Positions 35,052 through 44,480 of a stretch of 64,000 nt of DNA are shown here, one piece after another. Position 1 is the first letter of the stretch. Each line of letters starts with the position of its first letter. Made by a program: the position numbers and the translations under genes. The stretch spans positions 62,001 through 126,000 of the forward strand of contig CAWJZU010000014.1 of NCBI GenBank assembly GCA_963847345.1, written 5' to 3'. The notes beneath the pieces were generated by a model. The model worked only from the letters and a program-made list of their open reading frames with translations, was not told the DNA's origin and made no database searches. Source of the DNA: DATARH01 sp963847345 (lineage in GTDB: Bacteria; Pseudomonadota; Alphaproteobacteria; ATCC43930; CGMCC-115725).

Positions 35052-35399
35052 ATGAGTTGGGCATACGTTCTGCCGATCCTGCTGCTGCTCTGCTCGAACG
35101 TATTCATGACCTTCGCCTGGTACGGCCAGCTGCGCTTTCCGGGCGTGGCGCTGTGGATCGTCATACCGGTGAGCTGGGGCATTGCGCTTTTCGAGTATTG
35201 CCTCGCGGTGCCCGCCAACCGCATCGGCTACACGGTCTATTCCGGCGCCCAGCTAAAGGTTATCCAGGAAATCATTACGATCTCGGTTTTTGCCGTATTC
35301 GCCGTGCTGTACCTGGGCGAGTCGCTCCGCTGGAACCATTTGGCCGCATTCGGATGCCTAGTGATGGCGGCTTTTTTTACATTCCACCGATGGTCATAG
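35052..35399 (+). CDS. DUF486 / DMT-family small membrane protein
   Basis: Four-helix inner-membrane protein of 115 residues (helices in WAYVLPILLLLCSNVFMTFAW, ALWIVIPVSWGIALFEYCLA, IITISVFAVFAVLYL and HLAAFGCLVMAAFFTF). It has the DUF486 hallmark IGYTVYSGAQLKVIQEIIT and a C-terminal GESLRWNHLAA. The family is annotated as drug/metabolite-like but without known substrate. I use the ATG at 35052, with GAGG five bases before; a GTG at 35049 is possible. Confidence 0.88.
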   Translation: MSWAYVLPILLLLCSNVFMTFAWYGQLRFPGVALWIVIPVSWGIALFEYCLAVPANRIGYTVYSGAQLKVIQEIITISVFAVFAVLYLGESLRWNHLAAFGCLVMAAFFTFHRWS

Positions 35400-35429
35400 C
35401 GGCTGCCACACGAAGAATGGGCGTCGGCG

Positions 35430-35469
35430 GCGGATCGGCGGGCGTTCGACCGCTCCCCCGCCGATCCGC
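35430..35469. terminator. Candidate bidirectional terminator hairpin
   Basis: Between two convergent genes, a perfect 13-bp inverted repeat: GCGGATCGGCGGG (35430-35442) and CCCGCCGATCCGC (35457-35469), 14-base loop. No T-run is directly attached (a T5 run occurs about 15 bases after on the plus strand), so the terminator role is inferred from position and stability. Confidence 0.55.
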
Positions 35470-35474
35470 GGCGC

Positions 35475-37040
35475 TCAGTTGGCTTTTTCCTTGATTTCCA
35501 CATCCTCGTAGGACGGGAACGGGTCGAGCCATACGTCGCCGATCGTGTGCTTAGTCACTTTCGGCCCGATCCCGTTCAGCGTGCGCAAATCCATGACGGG
35601 CGCGAACATCGTGCGGTCGATGCTCAGCTGCTGGATCTTGTACAGGATTTGCTCGCGTTTTTTAGCGTCGCGCTCCTTGGCCTGCTCCAGGTAGAGTTCG
35701 TCGAGGTCGGGATAGCCGCCGGAGGCGTATTCGCCCTTTGAATATATGAAGGATTCGACCCGGCTCGCGGCGTTGCCCGGACTTCCCGACGCAACCATGT
35801 AGATGGCCGGAAGCTTTTTCTCGCGCCAATTCGCGTAGAACGTGGCGCGCTCCATCTGTCGCAGCCGCACCCGGATCCCGACCGCGTTGAGGTCGTTGAC
35901 AACCGCGTCGGCGACCGTCGGGAAGCCGGGGATCGCGGCGAATTCGCCGGCATCGAAGCCCTTCGGATAACCGGCTTCGGCGAGCAATTCCTGGGCCTTC
36001 TTTGGGTCATAGGGCACCGGCTCGACCTGCAACGCGTAATCCATGACGCGTGGCACGATGACCCCGGCCGGCGGGCAGAACCCGAGGCACGCGGCCTGGT
36101 TGATCGCCGTGCGGTTCAACGCGTAGTTGACCGCGTCGCGCACGCGCTTGTCGTGCCACGGCGATTTCGGGTCCCACTGATGCGGAAACTCGATCCAGAA
36201 GATCGACGCGTGCTTCGATGGGACGATTTGCACCCCATCCTTCTGCAGCCCCTCGGCGTCGGGGCCGTCGAGCGTGATGCTGATATCGGATTCGCCGGTG
36301 CGCACCATCAGCGCCCGGGTCGTCGCCTCCGGCGCGCTGCGCATCACCAATGTCTTCACGTTCGGGACCTTGCGCCAATAATCGGTATTGGCTTCAAGCA
36401 CGACTTCGATGCCCGGCTTTGTGCTGACGAATTTGTACGGGCCGGCGCCGATCGGGTGCTTCTTGAAACCGTCATCTCCGACTTCGGTCATGTATTTCTT
36501 CGGAAGGACAAGCCCCGCGCCGCTCGCCGGCGTTCCATAGAAGGTCATGAAATCGGGCCACGGCTCCTTTAGAAGGAAACGAACGGTCCGCGGATCGACG
36601 ATTTCGACGTCCTTGACGCGGTCGTGCAGCGTGCTCGCCGCAGCGCCCTTGTAGCGGTCGAAGCTGAACTTGACATCTTCGGCCGTGAGGGGGTCGCCAT
36701 TATGGAATTTCAGGTTAGGCCGCAGCTTGAATTCGTAGGTCAGGCCGTCCTCGCTCTCGCTCCAGGATTCGGCGAGGCTCGGGCCCATATTGTGTCCGGG
36801 ATAGGGGCGTACCAGCGCGTCATGGATCGCGTAAAGCATGCCAAACGGCGTGATCTGCGGCGGCGCGCTGGACGGATCGAACCAGCTCGGCGCGATCGTC
36901 ACGTGCCAGGCCATCACGACCTGCCCGGAGGGGTCCTTCGCGCCGGCCGGCGCGAACGCGCCGCCGCCAACCGCCAACAGCCCGGCCAGTACCGAGCCCA
37001 GGATCGCACGGCGCGCGTGCCGAGCGCTCAACAAACCCAT
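35475..37040 (-). CDS. ABC transporter substrate-binding protein, oligopeptide/nickel family (SBP_bac_5)
   Basis: Periplasmic binding protein of 521 residues. The signal peptide is HARRAILGSVLAGLLAVGGG. The mature part has the family-5 pattern ESWSESEDGLTYEFKLRPNL, KFHNGDPLTAEDVKFSFDR and RDAVNYALNRTAINQAACLG. The ATG at 37040 has AAGGAG 6 bases upstream, which decides the start over a longer frame to 37166. No permease or ATPase genes are adjacent. Ligand unknown (peptide, opine or similar). Confidence 0.9.
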   Translation of the reverse strand: MGLLSARHARRAILGSVLAGLLAVGGGAFAPAGAKDPSGQVVMAWHVTIAPSWFDPSSAPPQITPFGMLYAIHDALVRPYPGHNMGPSLAESWSESEDGLTYEFKLRPNLKFHNGDPLTAEDVKFSFDRYKGAAASTLHDRVKDVEIVDPRTVRFLLKEPWPDFMTFYGTPASGAGLVLPKKYMTEVGDDGFKKHPIGAGPYKFVSTKPGIEVVLEANTDYWRKVPNVKTLVMRSAPEATTRALMVRTGESDISITLDGPDAEGLQKDGVQIVPSKHASIFWIEFPHQWDPKSPWHDKRVRDAVNYALNRTAINQAACLGFCPPAGVIVPRVMDYALQVEPVPYDPKKAQELLAEAGYPKGFDAGEFAAIPGFPTVADAVVNDLNAVGIRVRLRQMERATFYANWREKKLPAIYMVASGSPGNAASRVESFIYSKGEYASGGYPDLDELYLEQAKERDAKKREQILYKIQQLSIDRTMFAPVMDLRTLNGIGPKVTKHTIGDVWLDPFPSYEDVEIKEKAN

Positions 37041-37182
37041 GAGAATCTCCTTATTGCGGCGACTGCGCCGCTGCCAAATCGCGGGCCTCGGTCGGCGGGC
37101 CCCGGGGCGTGCCATGTACGATGATCGGGCGGGGACGGCAACACGGCTCGCGACCCGAAGCAGCACCTTTGGGCGGGTCCTG

Positions 37183-38469
37183 CTATGCGCGTGGCGCGAC
37201 TGAACCCGGCTGCCGGGCGGCCAGGGCCGCGGCGATGCTGAGCCCCGCGAGCAGCGCGAAGCATTGCAGCGACGCCGTGTAGTTGCCGGTCAGGTCGTGC
37301 AGCGCGCCCGAGAACACCGGCCCCACGGCCTGGGCGAGCACCTGCGCCGGCAGCGCGATGCCGCGGATCGCGCCGAAATGCGCGCGCCCGAAATAATCGG
37401 CCCAGGCGATCGGCAGCAACGTCAGGATTGCGCCGATGCCGAAGCCGAACACGCCGGCCGCGAGATAGCCCGCGAGCGCGGTTTCCACCCCGAGCAGCAG
37501 TAGAACACCGAGCGTCAGGATCGCCCCCGTTGCGGCCAGCGGATAGCGGATCGGCACCGCTCGCGGCAACGCGCCGCAGGCCAGTGTCCCAAGCGCCGAC
37601 GTCAACGAAAACGTGCTGACGATCGTCGCGGCTATCGTCGGGTCAATGCCGCGCTCGATCAGAAACGGCGCCTGGTGCAGGCTGACACCGGCCTGTACCG
37701 GGTAAACCAGGACGGTGAAGAGCAGCAGCAGCCAGAACGCGCTAGTCCCGACCGCCTGCTGCCGCGAATAGGCCGGCTCCGCGATGCCGCCGCCGCGGGT
37801 GCCGGCGGCAGCGGCGTTACTCCTCGGAGCAGGCGCACCGTCGGGCACCAACCCGAGATCCTCCGGGCGACGCACCAGAAACAGCCAGATCGGGACGAAC
37901 CCGACCAGCAGCGTGATCGCGCCGATCGCCAGCCAGCCGGCGCGCCAGCCGTCGGCAACGATCGCGAATTGCGCGACCAGCGGCATCGCAACCAGCCCCG
38001 CGGCTTGCGCCAAAGTGAGGATTGAACTGGCCTGCGTCCGCCGTCGCACGAACCAGTTGTTCAGCGCGCCGTAAAGCCCGAGTTCGAACGGCGCAGCCCA
38101 GTTCATCCGCGCCACACAGAACAGCAGGTAGAACACCAGCAGCGACGGGGTCAGCGACAGCAGCATCAGCAGCACACTGTTGACCAGCACCGCCGCGCAC
38201 AGCACGAGCCGCGACCCGCGCCGGTCGAGCACCGGCCCGATCAGCGGCGCTGCGATCGCCGCCAGCAGGCCGCCGAGCGAGGCCGCTCCGGACAGCGCGG
38301 TGCGCGACCAGCCGAAGTCGCGGGTCAGCGGCTCGACAAAGATCGACAAGGTCGCGACCGCCGGCCCCTGCCGCGCAAATCCGGCGCAGCACAGGCCGGC
38401 GAGCACGATCCAGCCGTAGAACACCGGCAGACGGACGCTAAGCAATCCCGGCAGTATCGGCACGCTCAT
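37183..38469 (-). CDS. MFS transporter
   Basis: Major facilitator carrier of 428 residues with about twelve helices. It shows the N-terminal GWIVLAGLCCAGFARQGPAV, the cytoplasmic loop-2 motif GPVLDRRGSRLVL (a form of GxLaDrxGrrxxl), and a central loop near PDGAPAPRSN. It resembles the monocarboxylate/oxalate-formate-type carriers. The ATG at 38469 begins right before the first helix. Substrate not assignable. The SBP gene follows 142 bases downstream, same strand. Confidence 0.88.
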   Translation of the reverse strand: MSVPILPGLLSVRLPVFYGWIVLAGLCCAGFARQGPAVATLSIFVEPLTRDFGWSRTALSGAASLGGLLAAIAAPLIGPVLDRRGSRLVLCAAVLVNSVLLMLLSLTPSLLVFYLLFCVARMNWAAPFELGLYGALNNWFVRRRTQASSILTLAQAAGLVAMPLVAQFAIVADGWRAGWLAIGAITLLVGFVPIWLFLVRRPEDLGLVPDGAPAPRSNAAAAGTRGGGIAEPAYSRQQAVGTSAFWLLLLFTVLVYPVQAGVSLHQAPFLIERGIDPTIAATIVSTFSLTSALGTLACGALPRAVPIRYPLAATGAILTLGVLLLLGVETALAGYLAAGVFGFGIGAILTLLPIAWADYFGRAHFGAIRGIALPAQVLAQAVGPVFSGALHDLTGNYTASLQCFALLAGLSIAAALAARQPGSVAPRA

Positions 38470-38598
38470 CAACCCCGGGCGGCAGCGAATAGCGGGAATG
38501 CCGTCACAGCCGATCTTCGTCCAGGCATGCAGCGCACGACCGCGGTATGAACACCGACAGTTCGGTGCGCGTGTTTGTCGAGAAGGCATTGCGTGATT

Positions 38599-38676
38599 TG
38601 GGGCGAGTGATGGGATTCGAACCCACGACATCCAGATCCACAATCTGGCGCTCTAACCGACTGAGCTACACCCGCC
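38599..38676 (-). tRNA. tRNA-His (GTG)
   Basis: Reads GGCGGGTGTAGCTCAGTCGG at its 5' end, with anticodon loop TTGTGGA (anticodon GTG), T-loop GTTCGAATC and an encoded CCA. The extra G at position -1 pairs with C73, as expected for tRNA-His. All four arms fold. Lies between the divergent MFS and Nnr genes. Confidence 0.96.
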
Positions 38677-38776
38677 GTTGCGTTTCAGGTAGCGAATCGG
38701 CCGGGCAGCGTCAAGTTTGCCCCAGCTTTTGGGCCGGTCCTTTTTCTTGCTCGATTGCTTCCCACCTCTGCGCGTG

Positions 38777-40357
38777 ATGGGATCGGTGCCGTCAGCTGCA
38801 GATCCGGGCGACGCGTGGCGGCGGCATGCGCTGTTGCCGCCGGCCGAGATGGCCGTGGCCGACCGGTTGGCGATCGACGGCGGGGTGCCGGGCAGCGTGC
38901 TGATGGAGAATGCCGGCCGCGCCGTTGCGGACGCCGTGTCAAGACGGTGGCCGCGGCGGCCGGCGGTGGTGCTGTGTGGCCCGGGCAACAACGGCGGCGA
39001 TGGATTTGTTGCGGCCCGATTTCTGGCCGAGCGCGGCTGGCCGGTGCGCGTCGCGCTGCTCGGCGATCGGCAGGGTCTCAAGGGCGACGCCGCGATCGCC
39101 GCCGGACGGTGGACCGGCCCGGTCGAACCGCTCGCGACGGCCGTCTTGAACGGCGCCGGGCTTGTTGTCGATGCCATGTTCGGGGCGGGGCTGGCGCGGC
39201 AGGTTGATGGCACTCCCCGCGAGGTGATCGCCGCGCTCCAGCCTGGCGTGCCGGTGGTCGCGATCGACGTGCCGAGCGGCGTTGACGGCGCCAGCGGCGA
39301 GGTTCGCGGCATCGCGCCGCGCGCGGCGCTGACAGTGACGTTCTTTCGCCGCAAGCCCGGACATCTGTTGCTGCCGGGGCGGGAATTGTGCGGCGAGACC
39401 GTGCTTGCGCCGATCGGCATCCCGGCCTCGGTTCTGGCTAATTTGGCGCCGCTTGTTGCGGCCAATCACCCGGATTGGTGGTCGCCGCAGTTTCCGTGGC
39501 CCGCCCCGGAGAGCCACAAATACACCCGCGGGCACGCGTTGATCGCCGGCGGCGCCGTGATGACCGGCGCCGCGCGGCTGGCGGCGCGAACCGCGGCGCG
39601 GGCCGGCGCCGGCCTGGTTACGGTCGCGGCGCCGGATCCAGCGTTTCCGATCTACGCCGGCGCCCTGACCGGGGTTATTGTGCAGCCCACGTCCGGGACA
39701 GACCGGTTCCGCGAGCTTCTGGCCGACGCACGGCGCAATGCAGTGCTGATCGGCCCCGGCGCCGGCGTCGGACCGGAGACGCGCGACAAGGTTCTGGCGG
39801 CGCTCGCGGCAAGAAAGCGCACCGTTCTCGACGCCGACGCGCTGACGGTGTTCGCCGACGAGAGGCGTACGCTGTCCGCGTCGATCCAAACGGACTGCGT
39901 GATGACCCCGCACGAGGGCGAGTTCGCTCGCCTGTTCGGACGCGCGATCGACCGACCGGGCGGTGCATCGCGCGGCAAGCTGGACCGCGCCCGACAGGCG
40001 TCGCGCGAGACCGGCGCAGTTGTTCTGCTCAAGGGCAACGACACGGTGATAGCCGCCCCCGACGGTCGCGCCGCGATCAACGAGCGGGCGCCGCCGGAAC
40101 TCGCGACGGCCGGCTCGGGCGATGCGCTGGCCGGGATTGTGCTCGGTCTCTTGGCGCAGGGCATGCCGGCCTTCGAGGCCGCCGCCGCCGCCGTGTGGCT
40201 GCATGCCGAGGCCGCGCGCCGGGTGGGGCCCGGCCTTGTCGCCGAGGATCTGGTCGATTCTCTACCGGCCGTGCTTTGCTTGCTAAAGAACCGTCGCCGT
40301 GCCGCGCGGCCCGGCGTAATCTGCGGCGATCGGTACAGCAAAAACGGGCAGCTATGA
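38777..40357 (+). CDS. nnr: Bifunctional NAD(P)HX epimerase / ADP-dependent NAD(P)HX dehydratase
   Basis: Metabolite-repair enzyme of 526 residues that restores NADH and NADPH from their hydrates. The N-terminal YjeF domain (about 20-230) has MENAGRAVADAV and VVLCGPGNNGGDGFVAAR. The C-terminal CARKD domain (about 240-510) has SHKYTRGHALIAGG, VLDADALTVF, MTPHEGEFARLFG and the ATP motif ATAGSGDALAGIV. I use the ATG at 38777; a longer frame to 38717 overlaps sequence just after the tRNA. The stop overlaps the next gene's start (ATGA), so both are coupled. Confidence 0.92.
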   Translation: MGSVPSAADPGDAWRRHALLPPAEMAVADRLAIDGGVPGSVLMENAGRAVADAVSRRWPRRPAVVLCGPGNNGGDGFVAARFLAERGWPVRVALLGDRQGLKGDAAIAAGRWTGPVEPLATAVLNGAGLVVDAMFGAGLARQVDGTPREVIAALQPGVPVVAIDVPSGVDGASGEVRGIAPRAALTVTFFRRKPGHLLLPGRELCGETVLAPIGIPASVLANLAPLVAANHPDWWSPQFPWPAPESHKYTRGHALIAGGAVMTGAARLAARTAARAGAGLVTVAAPDPAFPIYAGALTGVIVQPTSGTDRFRELLADARRNAVLIGPGAGVGPETRDKVLAALAARKRTVLDADALTVFADERRTLSASIQTDCVMTPHEGEFARLFGRAIDRPGGASRGKLDRARQASRETGAVVLLKGNDTVIAAPDGRAAINERAPPELATAGSGDALAGIVLGLLAQGMPAFEAAAAAVWLHAEAARRVGPGLVAEDLVDSLPAVLCLLKNRRRAARPGVICGDRYSKNGQL

Positions 40358-41793
40358 GCGATCGCGCCGGCACCGGCTTCTTCGACGGCGTCCTCGACCG
40401 CACGATGGCCAATCTGCGCAGCGCCTGGCGCGAAATCGCGCTGTCGGCGCGCGGCGCATTATCGAGCGCGCCGCGGCCTGACCTGCCGGAAGACGACCTT
40501 TCATCGCTGCGCCAACGCATGCTGAACTGTCTCGACGGACGCGGCGGCGAGGTCACGGCGCGGGCGGGCGCAGCCGAACTCGGCCGCACCTATTTGGCGC
40601 TGAACGCGGCCGGTCGCGAGCGCTTTCTGCGGCTGCTGGCGGAAGAGTTCGACACCGATCACGATGCGGTCGTGGAGCGGTGCAGCGAGGTGCTCCGCGC
40701 CGACGACTCCAGCCAGCGCCTGACCGCCGAGCGCGCGCTGCGGATGGCGCTGACGCCGCCGCGCGTGACGCTGCTGCGGCAGTTCAATGCGCTGCCCGAG
40801 GGCGTGAAGTTTCTCGTCGATCGGCGCGCCGAGCTGCTCGACATAGCCGGCCAGGATGCGCGGCTGCGCGGGCTCGCCGACGATCTGCGCGACCTGCTCG
40901 GAAACTGGTTCGATATCGGATTCCTTGAATTGCGGCGCATTACCTGGGAGTCGTCGGCGGCGCTCCTCGAAAAACTGATCGCCTACGAGGCCGTGCACGA
41001 GATCCGCGGCTGGACCGATCTGAAAAACCGGCTCGAGGCCGACCGCCGCTGCTTTGCCTTTTTCCATCCGCGCATGCCTGACGAGCCGCTGATTTTTGTC
41101 GAGGTGGCGCTGGTCTCGGGGATCGCGGGCAACATCCATGCGCTGCTCGACGAGGAGGCGCCGATCGGCAACCCGCAGACCGCCGACGCGGCGATCTTCT
41201 ATTCGATCTCGAACTGCCAAAAAGGGCTGGTCGGCATCAGTTTTGGCGACTTCCTGATTAAGCGGGTCGCGGATGCGCTGACCGCCGAGCTGCCGCGGCT
41301 CAAGACGTTCGCCACCCTGTCGCCGCTGCCGGGCTTTCGTGCCTGGCTGGCGGCAGAGGCTGAGCGCGACGACTTTCTGCTCGCAGGGGAGGCGCGGGCC
41401 GTGCGCGCTCTCGATGGCGATAGCGACGAAGTGAGCCCGGACCGGCTGTTGCTCCAGCTGTTGGAGCGACCCGGCTGGCATCAGGATCCACGCATTGCCG
41501 CGGCCTTGCGCGAACCGCTTCTGCGGCTGTCCGCGCGTTATCTGCTGCATGCCCGGGCACCGTCCGGCCGTGCCCTCGATCCGGTGGCGCATTTTCACCT
41601 CAGCAACGGCGCCCGCGTCGAACGGCTGAACTGGCTTGGCGACGTCTCGCCGAAGGGGCTGCGCCAATCGGCCGGGATCATGGTCAACTATCAGTATCGG
41701 CTCGGCGATATCGAGACGAACCACGAGGCGTATCGCGGCGAAGGTCGCGTCGTGGCGGCCTCTTCCGTGCGCAGCCTCATGCGCGCTGCGTGA
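40354..41793 (+). CDS. Malonyl-CoA decarboxylase
   Basis: Converts malonyl-CoA to acetyl-CoA and CO2, 479 residues. It has the helical N-terminal domain (about 1-190, with LPEGVKFLVDRRAELL) and the GNAT-like C-terminal catalytic domain with HEIRGWTDLKNRLE, CFAFFHPRMPDEPLIFVEVAL, YSISNCQKGL and HFHLSNGARVERLNWLGD (catalytic His/Ser region). Complete and of expected length. The start ATG at 40354 overlaps the nnr stop. In Rhizobiales such enzymes support malonate use; no malonate genes are adjacent here. Confidence 0.93.
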   Translation: MSDRAGTGFFDGVLDRTMANLRSAWREIALSARGALSSAPRPDLPEDDLSSLRQRMLNCLDGRGGEVTARAGAAELGRTYLALNAAGRERFLRLLAEEFDTDHDAVVERCSEVLRADDSSQRLTAERALRMALTPPRVTLLRQFNALPEGVKFLVDRRAELLDIAGQDARLRGLADDLRDLLGNWFDIGFLELRRITWESSAALLEKLIAYEAVHEIRGWTDLKNRLEADRRCFAFFHPRMPDEPLIFVEVALVSGIAGNIHALLDEEAPIGNPQTADAAIFYSISNCQKGLVGISFGDFLIKRVADALTAELPRLKTFATLSPLPGFRAWLAAEAERDDFLLAGEARAVRALDGDSDEVSPDRLLLQLLERPGWHQDPRIAAALREPLLRLSARYLLHARAPSGRALDPVAHFHLSNGARVERLNWLGDVSPKGLRQSAGIMVNYQYRLGDIETNHEAYRGEGRVVAASSVRSLMRAA

Positions 41794-41907
41794 TCTCGCG
41801 TCTCGCTATGTTGCAATCCGGCGACTATGTTAGCCGCAACCGGGTCGGAGGGGCGCCGGATCGGAACGCCGCGGCGGCGTATCGACTTGCCGGTGATACA
41901 GCCGGGC

Positions 41908-41992
41908 GCGGGCGTGGCGGAATTGGCAGACGCACTGGATTTAGGTTCCAGCGATGAAGATCGTGGGGGTTCGAAGTCCCCCGCCCGCACCA
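41908..41992 (+). tRNA. tRNA-Leu (TAG)
   Basis: Starts GCGGGCGTGGCGGAATTGGC, has anticodon loop TTTAGGT (anticodon TAG), a long variable arm of class II type, T-loop GTTCGAAGT and an encoded CCA. The acceptor stem GCGGGCG/CGCCCGC is perfect. It precedes the trigger factor gene, an order common in alphaproteobacteria. Confidence 0.97.
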
Positions 41993-42114
41993 TTGGTACC
42001 GCTATTGCGTCGCGCGGTGCGGGTGGCGGCGCCGCCGGTTGAGAGATATTCGTGCCGCGGCCACCCCAAACCGACGCAAGGGCCGAACCCGACAAGGAAT
42101 GTGAGCAGGCAGCA

Positions 42115-43758
42115 ATGAATGTGACGGAAACCAGCGCCGAGGGACTGAAGCGCGAATTCAAGATTACGATTCCAGCGAGCGAGGTCGAGGACAAAATCAC
42201 CCAGCGGCTCGACGAAGTCGGCCGGATGGCGCGGATCCCCGGTTTCCGTCCGGGGAAGGTGCCGCTGATGCTGTTGCGCAAGCGGTACGGCGCGGCCGTG
42301 CGCGGCGAGGTCCTGGAGAGCGCAGTGCAGGACAGTTCGTCCCAGGCGATTCGCGAGCGCAATTTGCGTCCGGCGCTGCCGCCGCGCTTCGAGCTTGTAT
42401 CGAGCGCCGAGGGCGCCGACCTCGAGTACACGCTGTCGCTTGAGGTGCTGCCGGAAATGCCGGCGCCCGATTTCGCGGGGCTCGGCCTGGAGAAGATGGT
42501 GGCGCAGGTCCCCGACGAGGATGTCGAGAAAGCGCTTGAACGGCTGGCCGAGTCGCAGCGCAAGTCGGAACCCGTAGAGCGTCCCGCCGAGATCGGCGAC
42601 ATCGTCGTCGCCGATCTCGTCGGTCACATCGGTGAAGAGGAGATTGCCGGCAGCCGTGGCGAGGGCCGCGAGATCGAACTCGGCGCCGAGGGGCTGCTGC
42701 CCGGGTTCAGCGACCAGTTGACCGGCGTCAAAGCGGGCGAAGAGCGCAGCGTAACCGTGTTGTTCCCTTCCGAATCCGGCCCGGAAATGGCCGGCAAGGA
42801 GGGAGTGTTCCTGGTCTCCGTGAAGGAGGTGCGGCATCGGTTGCCGGCTGCGATCGACAACAGCCTCGCCGAGGCGGTCGGGCTCGAAAGCCTTGACGAG
42901 CTGCGCGACGAAATCCGGCAACGCATGCAGCGCGATTATGACAACGTTGCCCGCCAGCGGCTGAAGCGCGCGTTGCTCGACAAGCTTGCCGAGCGGTATG
43001 ATTTCGCGGTGCCCCCCGGTATGGTCGACATGGAATTCGACTCGATTTGGACGCAATACGAGGGGGAGCGCCAAGCGCGCCGACAGATCGCGGCGCAAGT
43101 CACCGGGAACCAGAAGCAGGATCAGGAAGCCGAGGGGGCCTCGCCCGGCGAGGGGCCGGTCGATGCCGGCAATGTCATTGCTCCGGAGGAAACCGCTCTG
43201 GAGGGCGCCTCGGATCGCGCGCCGGCCACGGCTGAAGCGGAAAAGCCGGCGGCGCACGAGACCGAGGCGGCAGGTCACCACGCGATCCCGCATCCGGGAT
43301 CTAGCGAGCCGATCGACGCGGCGGCGATTATCGCGCCGGAGGAGACCGCGCTCGAAGGCGCCTCCGATGCGGAACCGCCGATCCCCGCTGAGACCGAGGA
43401 GGACGAGAAGGCGCGCGAGGAGTTCCGCCGGATCGCGGAACGCCGCGTCCGCCTGGGGCTGCTGCTTGCCGAGGTCGGTCGCAACAACAATATTCAGGTC
43501 AGCCAAGAGGAGCTGAACCAGGCGCTGTTGCAGGAAGCGCGGCGGCATTCCGGCTACGAGCGGCAGGTCTTCGACTACTACCGCAACAACCCCGACGCCC
43601 TGAACAACCTCAGGGTGCCGATTTTCGAGGACAAGGTCGTCGACTTCATTTTCGATCTGGCGAAGCCGGCCGAGCGCGGTGTTACCCCGCAGGAGCTGCT
43701 GGCGGCTGATGCGGAGGCGGAGAACGGAAAGCGAGTCAACCTGAGGCCTCACAGATAA
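42115..43758 (+). CDS. tig: Trigger factor with acidic internal insertion
   Basis: Ribosome-bound chaperone and peptidyl-prolyl isomerase. From the ATG at 42115 it is 547 residues, about 100 more than usual. The ribosome-binding domain has GFRPGKVPLMLLRKRYG (signature region), the PPIase domain GDIVVADLVGHIGEEE and the C-terminal arms PDALNNLRVPIFEDKVVDFI. The extra length is an Ala/Glu/Pro-rich insertion between about residues 330 and 430 in which IAPEETALEGASD occurs twice (residues 355-367 and 406-418). Clp genes follow immediately. Confidence 0.94.
   Translation: MNVTETSAEGLKREFKITIPASEVEDKITQRLDEVGRMARIPGFRPGKVPLMLLRKRYGAAVRGEVLESAVQDSSSQAIRERNLRPALPPRFELVSSAEGADLEYTLSLEVLPEMPAPDFAGLGLEKMVAQVPDEDVEKALERLAESQRKSEPVERPAEIGDIVVADLVGHIGEEEIAGSRGEGREIELGAEGLLPGFSDQLTGVKAGEERSVTVLFPSESGPEMAGKEGVFLVSVKEVRHRLPAAIDNSLAEAVGLESLDELRDEIRQRMQRDYDNVARQRLKRALLDKLAERYDFAVPPGMVDMEFDSIWTQYEGERQARRQIAAQVTGNQKQDQEAEGASPGEGPVDAGNVIAPEETALEGASDRAPATAEAEKPAAHETEAAGHHAIPHPGSSEPIDAAAIIAPEETALEGASDAEPPIPAETEEDEKAREEFRRIAERRVRLGLLLAEVGRNNNIQVSQEELNQALLQEARRHSGYERQVFDYYRNNPDALNNLRVPIFEDKVVDFIFDLAKPAERGVTPQELLAADAEAENGKRVNLRPHR
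43177..43215 (+). repeat. Coding repeat in trigger factor, copy 1
   Basis: Encodes IAPEETALEGASD. Third-codon positions differ from copy 2 (43330-43368), which suggests an older duplication kept at the protein level. Confidence 0.8.
43330..43368 (+). repeat. Coding repeat in trigger factor, copy 2
   Basis: Encodes the identical IAPEETALEGASD 51 residues after copy 1. Lies in the acidic linker before the C-terminal EEFRRIAERRVRLGLL helix. Confidence 0.8.
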
Positions 43759-43815
43759 GGCCGCGGGAAGTTCGCCGCACTATCAACCCGGTGCGGCGGT
43801 CGAGGGAGAATGACA

Positions 43816-44457
43816 ATGGCCGATTACTTCGAACAGTACATGAACAATCTCGTCCCGATGGTGGTCGAGCAGACAAACCGCGGAGAACGCGCCTACGACA
43901 TTTATTCGCGCCTGTTGAAGGAGCGCATCATCTTTCTGGTCGGCCCGGTGCATGACGCTGTGGCAAGCCTGATCTGCGCGCAGCTCCTGTTCCTCGAGTC
44001 GGAGAACCCGACGAAGGACATCGCATTTTACATCAACTCGCCAGGCGGGGTGGTGACCTCGGGTCTCGCGATCTACGACACGATGCAGTACATCCGCTCG
44101 CCGGTCTCGACCGTATGCATCGGCCAGGCCGCCTCGATGGGATCGCTGCTGCTCGCGGCCGGCGCCGCAGGGAAGCGATTCTCGCTGCCGAATTCGCGCA
44201 TCATGATCCATCAGCCCTCGGGAGGCGCCCAGGGGCAGGCCACCGACATCGAGATCCAGGCGCGCGAGATCCTGGCGCTGCGGGCGCGCCTCAACGAGAT
44301 CTATGTGCGTCACACCGGGCAGCCGCTCGAAGTCATCCAGACGGCCGTCGAGCGCGACAAGTTCCTGTCGCCGCTCGAAGCCAAGGAGTTCGGCCTGGTG
44401 GACGAGGTTGTCGAGGCGCGTCCCAGCCGCGACGAGGAGCGTGGGTTCCGCGCCTGA
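43816..44457 (+). CDS. clpP: ATP-dependent Clp protease proteolytic subunit
   Basis: Self-compartmentalised serine protease, 213 residues. The catalytic triad is seen as Ser in GQAASMGSLLLAAG, His in SRIMIHQPSGG and Asp in VERDKFLSPLEAKEFG. The short N-terminus and the YINSPGGVVTSGLAIYD segment are typical. Two in-frame ATGs exist; GAGGGAG is one base before 43810 but seven before 43816, which favours the latter. Works with ClpX encoded next. Confidence 0.95.
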   Translation: MADYFEQYMNNLVPMVVEQTNRGERAYDIYSRLLKERIIFLVGPVHDAVASLICAQLLFLESENPTKDIAFYINSPGGVVTSGLAIYDTMQYIRSPVSTVCIGQAASMGSLLLAAGAAGKRFSLPNSRIMIHQPSGGAQGQATDIEIQAREILALRARLNEIYVRHTGQPLEVIQTAVERDKFLSPLEAKEFGLVDEVVEARPSRDEERGFRA

Positions 44458-44480
44458 TTCCGCCGCGGAAACGAGGGAGC

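Noticed and set aside
39475..40353. Extension of malonyl-CoA decarboxylase by 293 codons
   Set aside because: It is an out-of-frame reading of nnr; the ATG at 40354 overlaps the nnr stop and begins a normal-length enzyme.
41941..43752. 603-residue minus-strand frame opposite trigger factor
   Set aside because: Shadow of the conserved trigger factor; Arg/Leu/Gly-rich with no domain.
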